A DNA stretch of 64,000 nt from Deltaproteobacteria bacterium (GTDB taxonomy: Bacteria; Myxococcota_A; Polyangia; GCA-2747355; JADLHG01): the NCBI GenBank assembly GCA_020848905.1, contig JADLHG010000042.1, positions 372,001 through 436,000 on the forward strand, given 5' to 3'. The position numbers and the translations under genes were made by a program. A model generated the notes under the pieces. That model did no database searches and was not told the origin of the DNA. It saw nothing but the letters and a program-made list of their open reading frames with translations. This document shows, piece by piece, positions 25,596 through 33,599 of the stretch (positions within the stretch are counted from its first letter, which is position 1; every line of letters starts with the position of its first letter).

Positions 25596-26269
25596 CGTCC
25601 TTCTTGCGGCCGTGGCCCACACGTACAGGCTTCATGCTGGCTCTCCTGGTCGCGACGCTCTGCCCGGCGCGGCCGTCGCGTGCCCACCCTCCGCAGGGGC
25701 TCAGCCCCCAACAGCTCGCCCAGCTCGCGCGCTGGGAGGTCCTCGCCTCCTCGGAGCAGGTGTCGGGTGCCGGGGTCATGCAGGGCAAGGCGCTAGGTCT
25801 CTTCCAGGAGGTACCGGAAGCGCTGGTCCACACCATCCTCGACATCGGGCGGTACAAGTTCTACCTGCCTCGCATGAAGAGCTCGCGCGTGGTGAAGGTG
25901 CAGGGCCCGCACACCTTCGCGGTGCTCGAAACCGATTTCCCCTGGCCCGTGCGCGACGCCTGGGTCTACATCAAGATGACGTACACTCGCACCGGCGCGA
26001 GGAGCTATCGGCTGCGCTGGTGGATGGAGAACGGGACGCTCAAGCAGTACACCGGAGAGGCGGAGATCGTTCCCTTCGATGCGCAGGCCACGCGAACGCT
26101 TCTGACCTACAAGCTGCTCGCGCAGCCGAAGACCGCGGCCCCGGACGGCGTCATCTCGAAAGGCGTGCGCAGGGTCGCCGAGGTGTTCGTGCAGCGCCTC
26201 CGTCTGCGCATCCAGGCCTTGCGGAAGTACAACAAGCTCCCCGCGGGCTTGCTCAGCCTCTACCGATGA
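25592..26269 (+). CDS. exported START/SRPBCC-like protein
   Basis: The GTG at 25592 overlaps the TPR lipoprotein stop and has GAGGA a few bases upstream; an ATG at 25634 is a possible shorter start. The product has about 225 residues: a signal peptide (ending ARPSRAH) and a domain resembling START/SRPBCC lipid-binding folds. Examples are LGLFQEVPEALVHTILDIGR, YKFYLPRMKSSRVVK and FPWPVRDAWVYIKM. The helix-grip fold binds hydrophobic ligands in a deep pocket. Coupling with a TPR lipoprotein suggests handling of a lipid or hydrophobic compound in the envelope. Confidence 0.7.
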   Translation: MTSFLRPWPTRTGFMLALLVATLCPARPSRAHPPQGLSPQQLAQLARWEVLASSEQVSGAGVMQGKALGLFQEVPEALVHTILDIGRYKFYLPRMKSSRVVKVQGPHTFAVLETDFPWPVRDAWVYIKMTYTRTGARSYRLRWWMENGTLKQYTGEAEIVPFDAQATRTLLTYKLLAQPKTAAPDGVISKGVRRVAEVFVQRLRLRIQALRKYNKLPAGLLSLYR

Positions 26270-26316
26270 CCGGCGCATCGGTCGCTTCGCGGGGCCTCTT
26301 CGCGGGGCCGCTTTGC

Positions 26317-26345
26317 TTGACAGCCCACAGCCACGCCGCTAGATT
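26317..26345 (+). promoter_or_regulatory. sigma-70-type promoter of tRNA-Cys
   Basis: A perfect -35 TTGACA (26317-26322), 17-base spacer and -10 TAGATT (26340-26345) lie just upstream of the tRNA, which starts at 26361. Confidence 0.75.
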
Positions 26346-26360
26346 ACCGAAGTTTTTCGC

Positions 26361-26432
<72 letters not shown>

Positions 26433-26525
26433 CTACCTCGTCCCCCCGCCTGAGCCGCACCGCACTCCTCCGTGGCCGGGCTGCACGATAACGCCCGTGG
26501 TCGACACTCCTCAGGAGGACCCCGT

Positions 26526-28358
26526 ATGCAGCGCGCAGCGTTGATCATCGCCGCCTGGATCCTTCCCCTGACCGCCTCGTTCGCGCAGAGCGAAGGCGGC
26601 GCCGGCGCGAAGCGCAAGGGTCCGGAGAGCCCCGAGGCGAAGTGGCAGGTACGCAAAGCCCCGACGGTGGAGCGCATCGAGCCACGCTCGGCCGGCCCTG
26701 GCGCCGTGGTGGAGCTCGTCGGGCAGAACTTCGACGAGGCCACCACCGTCCGCTTCAACGGCCGCCCGCTTCGCCCGATCTTCCGCTCCGCAACCCGGAT
26801 CAGGGTCCGCCTCCCGACCACCGCCGTCAGCGACCGGTTCGTCGTCGCGAAGCCGGGGTTCGACGAGCTCACCACGGAGCCCGCCTTCGAGGTGGTGCGG
26901 GCTCCCGCGATCGCGCGCTTCACGCCGCAGCGCGGGGACCCGGGGATCTCCGTCACGATCGAGGGGAAGAATTTCCTGTCGAGCGACCACGTGGTCCTCG
27001 GGACCGTCGAGCTCAAGGTGCGGTCGGCACAACCCGAGCGGCTCGTCGTCGTGTTGCCGCGCGAGGTGCAGTCCGCCCGCTTCGGCGTGAAGCGCGGAGA
27101 CAAGATCGCGGCCTGGTCGACGGAGACCTTCCAGGTCAGCCTGCCCCCCCCGGTCATCACGAAGGTGGAGCCCGTACGCGGGGGCCCCGGCACCGTCGTC
27201 ACCGTGACGGGCCGCCACTTCGACAGCGCGGACCGGCTCGAGCTCGCGGGCAAGCCGCTCCTCGTGAAACGACGCACGGCGAGCTCGATGGAGGCGGTGA
27301 TCGGCCAGCACGCCTCGGGCGCGATCGTCCTGCGCGGAGCCGACGGCCGGCACGCCGAAGCCACGGCCCGCTTCACGGTCGCACGTCCGCCGGTGGTAAC
27401 CGGCTTCTCTCCCGAGTCCGGGCCGCCCGGAACGCGCGTGACGATCTCGGGCGCTGGGTTTCTGGCGGGGGACGAGGCGCTGATCGGCGACGCGCTTCTC
27501 ACCGTCCGCAAGGTCACCGACGAACAGCTCGTGGCGGAGGTGCCGGAGGGGGTCTCCTCCGGCCGCCTGGCCGTGCGCCGCGGTGAAAAGATCGTCGCAG
27601 CCCGGGGGCGCTTCGTGGTGGCGCATCCTCCCGCGGTGAAGGCCTATAGTCCGACCGGCGGCCCGCCCGGCACGACCGTCACTCTGGAGGGCACCGATCT
27701 GACGGCTGACGCGCAGGTACTGCTCGCGGGCCAGAAGCTCAAGGTGCTCCGGCGGCGCATCCCGACCGCCATCGTGGCCAAGCTCCCCGAGGACGCGCGC
27801 ACGGGCACGCTCGTGGTCGTGAGCCGCTCCGGGACCTGGTCGAGCACGACCACCTTCGAGGTGGCCCAGTTCCCCACTCTCTCGGCGGTGGTGCCGCTGA
27901 AGGGAACGGCGGGCTCGCGGATCGCGCTCTCCGGTCAGAACTTCCACAAGGGAATGGGGGTGCGGCTCGGCGAAGCGGAGGCACGCGTGCTGTCCGTGAG
28001 CGCGACGAAGGCCGTCGTGGAGTTGCCGGCCGAAGCGAGCACTGGCCGGCTGGCGCTGGTGAGCCGAGGCCGCACGATCGCGAGCGCCGTCACCTTCACG
28101 GTCGAAGAGCGCCCGGCGGAGCTGGCGTTCACCTTCGCTCCCGCCGTCGCGAAGCGCGGGGCCGAGGTCACGCTCACGCTGACGCCCCCGCGCTACGAAG
28201 TAGCGGTCTTCTTCGACGACCGTCCGCTCCCCCGGCGCGTGCTCCAAGGGGGAAAGACCGTGATCATCACGGTGCCGAGCGACGCGCGAACCGGGCAGCT
28301 CGAGGTGGAGTACAACGGCCGGCGCTACAAGGCAGACCGACCGCTCAAGGTGCGATGA
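26526..28358 (+). CDS. exported protein made of seven IPT/TIG repeats
   Basis: The ATG at 26526 follows AGGAGG (26513-26518). The 610-residue protein has a signal peptide (about 1-22, ending ASFAQ) and then seven consecutive immunoglobulin-like IPT/TIG repeats of about 80 residues. Each opens with the pattern P.I....P..GgPGt.VtisG.nF, for example PPVVTGFSPESGPPGTRVTI. The seventh repeat is more divergent. Such repeats act as rigid extracellular or periplasmic stalks, for adhesion or carbohydrate contact. No anchoring domain is present, so it is secreted or periplasmic. Confidence 0.88.
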   Translation: MQRAALIIAAWILPLTASFAQSEGGAGAKRKGPESPEAKWQVRKAPTVERIEPRSAGPGAVVELVGQNFDEATTVRFNGRPLRPIFRSATRIRVRLPTTAVSDRFVVAKPGFDELTTEPAFEVVRAPAIARFTPQRGDPGISVTIEGKNFLSSDHVVLGTVELKVRSAQPERLVVVLPREVQSARFGVKRGDKIAAWSTETFQVSLPPPVITKVEPVRGGPGTVVTVTGRHFDSADRLELAGKPLLVKRRTASSMEAVIGQHASGAIVLRGADGRHAEATARFTVARPPVVTGFSPESGPPGTRVTISGAGFLAGDEALIGDALLTVRKVTDEQLVAEVPEGVSSGRLAVRRGEKIVAARGRFVVAHPPAVKAYSPTGGPPGTTVTLEGTDLTADAQVLLAGQKLKVLRRRIPTAIVAKLPEDARTGTLVVVSRSGTWSSTTTFEVAQFPTLSAVVPLKGTAGSRIALSGQNFHKGMGVRLGEAEARVLSVSATKAVVELPAEASTGRLALVSRGRTIASAVTFTVEERPAELAFTFAPAVAKRGAEVTLTLTPPRYEVAVFFDDRPLPRRVLQGGKTVIITVPSDARTGQLEVEYNGRRYKADRPLKVR

Positions 28359-28399
28359 GAGGGAAGTAGAAATGCCGCGGGAAGAGGGGGAAAGCGACC

Positions 28400-28428
28400 G
28401 CCGGCCGGGGCGGGGCCGCCTGGCCGGC
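28400..28428. terminator. hairpin between convergent genes
   Basis: GCCGGCC (28400-28406) can pair with GGCCGGC (28422-28428) in the 75 bases between the convergent IPT-repeat and coiled-coil genes. It is placed as a bidirectional terminator, but no T-run follows on either strand. Confidence 0.35.
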
Positions 28429-28433
28429 AGGAT

Positions 28434-29183
28434 CTAGAGTTTTAGCCCACCGAGCGGATCCTTGGTGTCCCCCACCTTGATCCGCTTCGCGGCCTTCTCG
28501 GCCGCGGCCTTCGCGCGCGCCTTGCGGTCGGCCAGGTTCGCCTGCCGGTCGTTCTGCGCCTTCAGCTGCTTGCGGATCAGCTCCTTCTGGGCGTCGGTCT
28601 TGGCGCTGGAGAGCTTCTCGGAGAGCTCCTGCTTCTCCTTGTTCAGCGAGTCCTGCTCGGCCTGGAAGCGCCGCGCTTGGTCGGCCACCTCGCGCTTGAA
28701 CTTGTCGGCCTCGGCCTTCTGCGCCACGAGAGCCTTCTCCTGCTCCTCGGCGTGCTTGCTCTTCTGATACCCGAAGTACCCGAGGCCCGCCACGACGAGC
28801 ACCAGCACGCCGATGGCCATCCCGATGGGGACCCATGGAACTTTCTTGGCCAGCGCCTTGGCCTCGGCTTCCATCTTGATGCGGTGCTGCTCGAGGTGCA
28901 TCTCCGCCTCGACCCGCGCCCGCCGCTCCGCTTCGGCCACACGGACGCGCCCTTCCCGCTCCTGCCGCTCCCGCTCCTCCTGCTCGCGCCGAACGCGATC
29001 CTCCTCAGAACGAACGCGATGCTCCGCTTCGTCGCGAGCGCGGCGCTCGGCGTCGATCCGGGCCTGCACTTCCGCCTCCTGGCGATTGCGCTCCGCGTCG
29101 CGCTCCTTGGTCACCCGGTCTTCCTCGATTCGCCGCAGCTCCTTCAACGACACGAGGACGGAATTGGGATTTCTCTCGGCCAT
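28434..29183 (-). CDS. coiled-coil protein with a central transmembrane helix
   Basis: This 249-residue protein starts at an ATG preceded by AAGGAAGGA. Residues 12-110 are almost continuous charged coiled coil rich in Glu and Arg (VRREQEERERQEREGR). A single transmembrane helix follows at about 117-137 (IGMAIGVLVLVVAGLGYFGY). A second Lys/Glu/Gln-rich coiled coil occupies 140-235. The two-sided layout suggests a TolA-like or envelope-spanning connector, but no known C-terminal domain is present. A large N-terminal cytoplasmic half and periplasmic C-terminal half is the likely topology. Confidence 0.78.
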   Translation of the reverse strand: MAERNPNSVLVSLKELRRIEEDRVTKERDAERNRQEAEVQARIDAERRARDEAEHRVRSEEDRVRREQEERERQEREGRVRVAEAERRARVEAEMHLEQHRIKMEAEAKALAKKVPWVPIGMAIGVLVLVVAGLGYFGYQKSKHAEEQEKALVAQKAEADKFKREVADQARRFQAEQDSLNKEKQELSEKLSSAKTDAQKELIRKQLKAQNDRQANLADRKARAKAAAEKAAKRIKVGDTKDPLGGLKL

Positions 29184-29541
29184 CGGGGCCTATCCTTCCT
29201 TTCGCGGGGTCTACCGATCACCGCTCCGTCACCGGAGCGGCCGAGCGTTCTACCGGGGGCCAAAACCCGGCCAGAACCTCATAATCAGGTGCTTATAGCA
29301 CCGAGCCCTACAGGTCGCAACCACCCACAGATTAGCAGATCTTCGATCCGATGTGCGCACCGTCACCGGGCCTAGTACGGGAAACCTGGGCGAAGTTTCC
29401 CCGCGATCCACGGATCTCGCGCCCCCCTGAACGCCTCGAGGCAGGAGAGCCACCAACCACCGTGATGCTGCCGCCCTTCCCCATTCTCCCGGCCCCTAGG
29501 CTCTGGACGGGACCGTCCCCCCGGGCTATAGGGACGGAGCC
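29184..29541. other. 358-base intergenic region between divergent genes
   Basis: No gene was recognised here. It contains a hairpin CCGCTCC-GGAGCGG (29221-29240) near the coiled-coil gene and a second GGACGG-GA-CCGTCC palindrome (29505-29518) about 25 bases before the PHP gene, placed like an operator. It is somewhat more AT-rich than its surroundings and must hold the promoters of both neighbours; no clean consensus promoter was found. Confidence 0.6.
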
Positions 29542-30270
29542 ATGGACGGGAGAATCGACCTTCACTGCCACGTCCTGCCGGGCCTCGACGACGGTCCCGC
29601 GGAGCTCGAGGCGGCCGTCGCCCTCGCGCGCGGCCTCGAGACCCTGGGGTTCGACGTGATCCATCCGACGCCCCACCAGAAGGCCCGGGCCTGGGCCCCC
29701 ACGCGCGAGGAGCGAGAGGGAGCCGCCGACCTCTTGCGTCAAGAGCTGGCAGCCTCGGAGGCGAAGATCCGCATCGCCCCGCCGGGCGGGGAGAACATGT
29801 GGGACGAGCTCTTTCTCTCCCGCTGGGAGGACTTCTCCTTTCCCTGCTACGAAGGGGACAAGGCTCTGCTCGTGGAAATCTCGCCCGTCGGTAGCCCCCC
29901 TCAGCTCCTCTCGCGCCTCTTCGACCTGCAGATCAAGGGACGATTGCCGGTGCTGGCCCATGTGGAACGGTATCTCGACTTGATGAAGGATGACGAGCGC
30001 GTGGAGCAGCTCGGGTCCAAGGCCGCCCTGCTCGTGAACCTGACCACCCTCGGCGGCCAGGGGGGCTGGCGCCTCCGCTCCCGGGCGCGAAAACTCACCC
30101 AGCGGGGCCTCATCCACGCTGCGGCGACGGACGCGCACAGCACCGACGACCTGGCCGCTGCCGCCGCGGGCATCGACTGGATCCGTCATCACTTGGGCGA
30201 GGAGGGGGTAGCCCGCCTTCTTGTCGAAGGCCCCAAAGCCATCCTAGCCGGCGAGCTGCCGCAGTGGTAG
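29542..30270 (+). CDS. CpsB/CapC-type PHP-domain tyrosine phosphatase
   Basis: The 242-residue protein shows the metal-dependent PHP fold: MDGRIDLHCHVLPGLDDGP at the start supplies the HxH and DDG residues, LAHVERY (about 132-138) a further metal His and Glu, and ATDAHS (about 195) the last metal site. This subgroup, exemplified by CpsB and YwqE, dephosphorylates bacterial tyrosine kinases that control capsule and exopolysaccharide export. It precedes a UDP-sugar dehydrogenase by about 55 bases, consistent with polysaccharide synthesis. No BY-kinase or Wzy gene is in the window. Confidence 0.88.
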   Translation: MDGRIDLHCHVLPGLDDGPAELEAAVALARGLETLGFDVIHPTPHQKARAWAPTREEREGAADLLRQELAASEAKIRIAPPGGENMWDELFLSRWEDFSFPCYEGDKALLVEISPVGSPPQLLSRLFDLQIKGRLPVLAHVERYLDLMKDDERVEQLGSKAALLVNLTTLGGQGGWRLRSRARKLTQRGLIHAAATDAHSTDDLAAAAAGIDWIRHHLGEEGVARLLVEGPKAILAGELPQW

Positions 30271-30324
30271 GGTGCGGGCCTTTCATCCGCCGGGCGGACC
30301 GGCAACGCAACACGGAGTGAGCGC

Positions 30325-31626
30325 ATGGAGACTCTGGCGAGGAAGTTCAAGGACAAGACAGCGCGCATCGTCGTGGTGGGCGCGGGGTACGTGGGGCTGC
30401 CGCTGGCCGTGGAAGCGGCGCGCGCGGGCCTGGAGACGATCGCGTTCGACGTGGACGAGCAGAAGGTCCGCGCTGTCAATGCCGGCACCTCCTATGTCGG
30501 AGACGTTCCGGACACCGACCTCAAGCCCCTCGTCGAGTCCGGCAAGCTGCGCGCCGCGGCCGACCCCGTCGTCATGGCCGGCGCGGACGCCGTGATCATC
30601 TGCGTGCCGACCCCGCTCAACAAGACCAAGGATCCCGACGTCTCCATGATCATGTCGGCGGCCGGGGCGCTTCTGCCGCACCTGCACCGGGACCAGCTCG
30701 TGGTCCTCGAGTCCACCACCTACCCCGGCTTCACCCGCGAGGTGCTCAAGCCGGCCCTCGAGCGGACCGGCCTCAAGGTGGGACGCGACGTCTTCCTCGC
30801 CTTCTCCCCCGAGCGCGTGGATCCGGGCAACCCCCGCTTCCAGACCCGCAACACCCCGAAGGTGATCGGCGGAATGACCGATGCGTGCCAGAAGCTGACG
30901 GTCGCGCTCTACAGCCATTTCATCGAGAAGATCGTCCCCGTCACCTCCTGCGACTCGGCCGAGATGGTGAAGATCCTCGAGAACACCTTCCGCGCGGTGA
31001 ATATCGGCCTCGTCAACGAGGTCGCCCTGATGTGCAAGAAGCTCGGGATCAACACCTGGGAGGTCATCGACGCCGCCTCGACGAAGCCCTTCGGCTTCAT
31101 GCCCTTCTATCCAGGGCCGGGCCTCGGGGGGCACTGCATCCCGGTGGATCCTCACTACCTCTCGTGGAAGCTGCGCACGCTGAAGTACAACGCGCGCTTC
31201 ATCGAGCTAGCCGGCGTGATCAACTCGGGCATGCCGGAGGTGGTCACCCAGCTCGTGGCGGACGCGATGAACGACCGGATGAAGACGGTCAACGGCTCCA
31301 AGATCCTCGTGCTGGGCGTGGCCTACAAGCCGGACATCGAGGACGTGCGCGAGTCGCCGTCGCTGGACGTCATCGAGCTCCTCGCCGCGAGGGGCGGGCA
31401 GGTCAGCTACCACGACCCCTACGTGCCCAAGCTCGTCGAGGGGCACCTCACCATGGAGAGCGTCCCCTTCGACGCGCTCGGCAGCTACGACTGCGTGGTG
31501 ATCGTGACCCACCACAAGTGCATCGACTACCTGAAGCTCTGCAAGGAAGCGCAGCTCGTGGTGGATACCCGCAACGCGACCAAGGGCCTGCGCTCCGACT
31601 TCGCCGAGAAGATCGTCACCCTCTAG
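30325..31626 (+). CDS. UDP-N-acetyl-hexosamine 6-dehydrogenase (WbpA/WecC family)
   Basis: The protein has 433 residues. The N-terminal NAD-binding Rossmann fold has VVVGAGYVGLPLAVEAA (16-32). The central domain has EMVKILENTFRAVNIGLVNE, and the catalytic Cys lies in GPGLGGHCIPVDP (about 267-279). The C-terminal UDP-binding domain has VLGVAYKPDIEDVRESPS. Such enzymes oxidise UDP-GlcNAc or UDP-ManNAc twice at C6 to the uronic acid, a precursor of capsule and O-antigen. The long form resembles WbpA/TviB more than UDP-glucose dehydrogenase; the exact substrate cannot be read from sequence alone. The palindromic element at 31629 begins 3 bases after the stop. Confidence 0.9.
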   Translation: METLARKFKDKTARIVVVGAGYVGLPLAVEAARAGLETIAFDVDEQKVRAVNAGTSYVGDVPDTDLKPLVESGKLRAAADPVVMAGADAVIICVPTPLNKTKDPDVSMIMSAAGALLPHLHRDQLVVLESTTYPGFTREVLKPALERTGLKVGRDVFLAFSPERVDPGNPRFQTRNTPKVIGGMTDACQKLTVALYSHFIEKIVPVTSCDSAEMVKILENTFRAVNIGLVNEVALMCKKLGINTWEVIDAASTKPFGFMPFYPGPGLGGHCIPVDPHYLSWKLRTLKYNARFIELAGVINSGMPEVVTQLVADAMNDRMKTVNGSKILVLGVAYKPDIEDVRESPSLDVIELLAARGGQVSYHDPYVPKLVEGHLTMESVPFDALGSYDCVVIVTHHKCIDYLKLCKEAQLVVDTRNATKGLRSDFAEKIVTL

Positions 31627-31628
31627 TT

Positions 31629-31791
31629 CTAGAGCACCGAACAGGTTGACCTCGGTCGTGAAATCGCCGATCTGCGTCGCATCGCTGCGTTGCTTCTCGG
31701 TCACATATTCCCGATATGCTCCCTCGTCGCGCCTTGCGCTGCTCGCATCTCGACGATTTCACTCGGTCGGCCAAACTGATCGGTGCTCTAG
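31629..31791. mobile_element. 163-bp palindromic MITE-like element, copy 1
   Basis: The ends CTAGAGCACCGA (31629-31640) and TCGGTGCTCTAG (31780-31791) are perfect inverted repeats of 12 bases. Looser complementarity runs inward, and the centre is CATAT-n5-ATATG (31704-31718). The sequence reads TA-GAGC...GCTC-TA, so a duplicated TA target as made by mariner/IS630-type transposases is possible. No transposase is encoded. The core segments CCCTCGTCGCGC (31721-31732) and CGTTGCTTCTCGGT (31688-31701) are shared with the element at 55265. It fills almost the entire gap between the dehydrogenase and the next gene. Confidence 0.75.
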
Positions 31792-31794
31792 GCA

Positions 31795-32886
31795 GTGAAA
31801 AAGCTCCTCGTCCGCCTCCTCCTCTCGCTGCTCATCGGCGGCGGGATGCTCTACCTGGCCACGCGCACGATTTCTTTCGATGGCACCTGGGCCGCGCTGA
31901 CCGAGGCGCGGTGGTGGCTCCTCGTGCCGTACCTCGGCGCGATGGTCCTGCAGCACCTCTTTCGGGCCTGGCGCTGGGGACACCTCCTGGCGCACTTCGA
32001 AGTGGTGCCCTTCACCCGGCTCCTCCCCCTCGCCACCGTAGGCTTCTTCGCGATCCTCGCCCTCCCCTTGCGCATGGGGGAGCTGGTGCGCCCCTTCCTC
32101 GTGGCGCACCCTCCGAAGCTCAAGATGAGCCACGCGCTCGGCACCCTGGCGGTCGAGCGCGTGGTGGACGGCCTCATCCTGGCGCTGCTGGCCTTCGGGG
32201 CCGTGGCGGAGGCGCGCACCCGCGTGCCCGTGCCCTCCTGGCTCGTCGCCACGGGGTGGATCGCCCTCGGGCTCTTTCTGGCCGCGCTCGTCGTGCTGGT
32301 CATGACGATCTGGCAGCGAGAACGGGCTGTGACCCTCTGCCGGCGCCTCTTCGGGCTCGTCTCCGAGCGACTGGCGGAGAAGGCCGCCGGCGTGGCGCAG
32401 GGGATCGTGGAGGGCTTTCGCGTGCTACCCGACCTGCGCCGCGTGCTCCCCTTCCTCCTCGGGACCGCGCTCTACTGGATCTTCAACGCGGTGGCGATCT
32501 GGGTGCTCGGGCTCGCCTTCCGGATGGACCTCTCGTTCGCCGCCTCGATCGGCATCATGGGGCTGGTCGGTGTGGGGATCATGATCCCCGCCGGCCCCGG
32601 CTTCGTCGGCAACTTCGAGCTGTTCGCCGACGGGGCACTGCAGCTCTACCTGCCTGCGGCGCAGCGCAAGGCGGTCGGCGGAGCCTTCATCCTCGTGAAC
32701 CACGCGCTGAACGCCAGCTGGTACGCGGTGGCCGGCCTGGCGGGGATGCTGGCCTCGCACGTCTCGATGGCCCGCGTGGTGGAGGTCTCCGTCGAGAAGC
32801 AGGACGACGCGGCGGCGCCTCCTCCCGCCGAGAAAATGGACAGCGACACCCGCCCGGCGGATCCTGGGGCGGGAGTCGCTCCATGA
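31795..32886 (+). CDS. lysylphosphatidylglycerol synthase TM-region (UPF0104/AglD) family protein
   Basis: The 363-residue protein starts at a GTG only 3 bases after the palindromic element, without a clear Shine-Dalgarno sequence. It has about eight transmembrane helices. Family-typical elements are ALPLRMGELVRPFLVA (the RxGE-type loop), TLAVERVVDGLILALLAFG and the IPAGPGFVGNFELF segment near residue 263. Members act as lipid flippases or membrane partners of glycosyltransferases. Placement after a UDP-sugar dehydrogenase suggests a role in polysaccharide or glycolipid export. The C-terminal tail is hydrophilic and Pro/Ala-rich. The next gene overlaps it by 4 bases. Confidence 0.82.
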   Translation: MKKLLVRLLLSLLIGGGMLYLATRTISFDGTWAALTEARWWLLVPYLGAMVLQHLFRAWRWGHLLAHFEVVPFTRLLPLATVGFFAILALPLRMGELVRPFLVAHPPKLKMSHALGTLAVERVVDGLILALLAFGAVAEARTRVPVPSWLVATGWIALGLFLAALVVLVMTIWQRERAVTLCRRLFGLVSERLAEKAAGVAQGIVEGFRVLPDLRRVLPFLLGTALYWIFNAVAIWVLGLAFRMDLSFAASIGIMGLVGVGIMIPAGPGFVGNFELFADGALQLYLPAAQRKAVGGAFILVNHALNASWYAVAGLAGMLASHVSMARVVEVSVEKQDDAAAPPPAEKMDSDTRPADPGAGVAP

Positions 32887-33416
32887 ATCGCATCCAGCAC
32901 CTCGTCACAACCACCGCCTTCCTCGCCGCCCTGGCCTCCTCGGGCAGCGCGGCGGCGAAGGCCACTCGCTCGCTGGACTGGTCTTTCTCGGCCATCTGGT
33001 CCAGCACCATCCGCCTTCTCCGGGTGGATCGGGGCTACAAGGTCACCGACAAGGACAAGGAGAACGGATTCATCCTCTTCGTCTTCCCGGGAGCCGGCGC
33101 CGTGAAGGAGTGCGCGGCGAACCTGGAGATCATCCCGGTCACCGATGAGCACGGCTACCGGCGCATCCGGCTGCAGCTCGCGATCGCGCACCAGCCGTCG
33201 TACATCGAGGTGCAGCTCCTCGACGACCTCGAGCGGAAGCTCCAGGAGGAGCACGGTAGGCCGCCGCCGCCCAAGCGGAAGGAGCCCGAACAGAAGCCCA
33301 AGCCTCCGGCGCCGAAGCCGGCTCCCTCCCCCTCGGACGAGGTCTCCGTCACGCGCCTCGAGCACCGCGCGCGGCTGCGCCATGACGCGTCTCGCCAGAC
33401 CCGGCCGCCCGCGTAG
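32883..33416 (+). CDS. exported protein with Pro/Lys-rich tail, unknown
   Basis: The ATG overlaps the upstream TGA (ATGA), which implies translational coupling with the membrane protein. The 177 residues comprise a signal peptide (about 1-25, ending SGSAAAKA), a small folded part of about 90 residues (FILFVFPGAGAVKECAANLE, then IIPVTDEHGYRRIRLQL) and a tail rich in Pro and Lys (about 118-150). The middle resembles no family I can name. It is probably periplasmic. Confidence 0.7.
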   Translation: MNRIQHLVTTTAFLAALASSGSAAAKATRSLDWSFSAIWSSTIRLLRVDRGYKVTDKDKENGFILFVFPGAGAVKECAANLEIIPVTDEHGYRRIRLQLAIAHQPSYIEVQLLDDLERKLQEEHGRPPPPKRKEPEQKPKPPAPKPAPSPSDEVSVTRLEHRARLRHDASRQTRPPA

Positions 33417-33599
33417 CCTCCCACGGTCGTCCCACTGCCCGCCTGCTCGCGCGGCAATCCCCCGGTAGTCCATCACAGGGTTCGGGAATCACGTAGCGAA
33501 ACCTCCCGAGGCAACGTCCACATCGCAGCGCGTGGCCCCCGCCCGTCGCGGCACGATGCCTGCAACGTGGCCGGCGCAGTCCACCCCAGAGAGGTCTCG

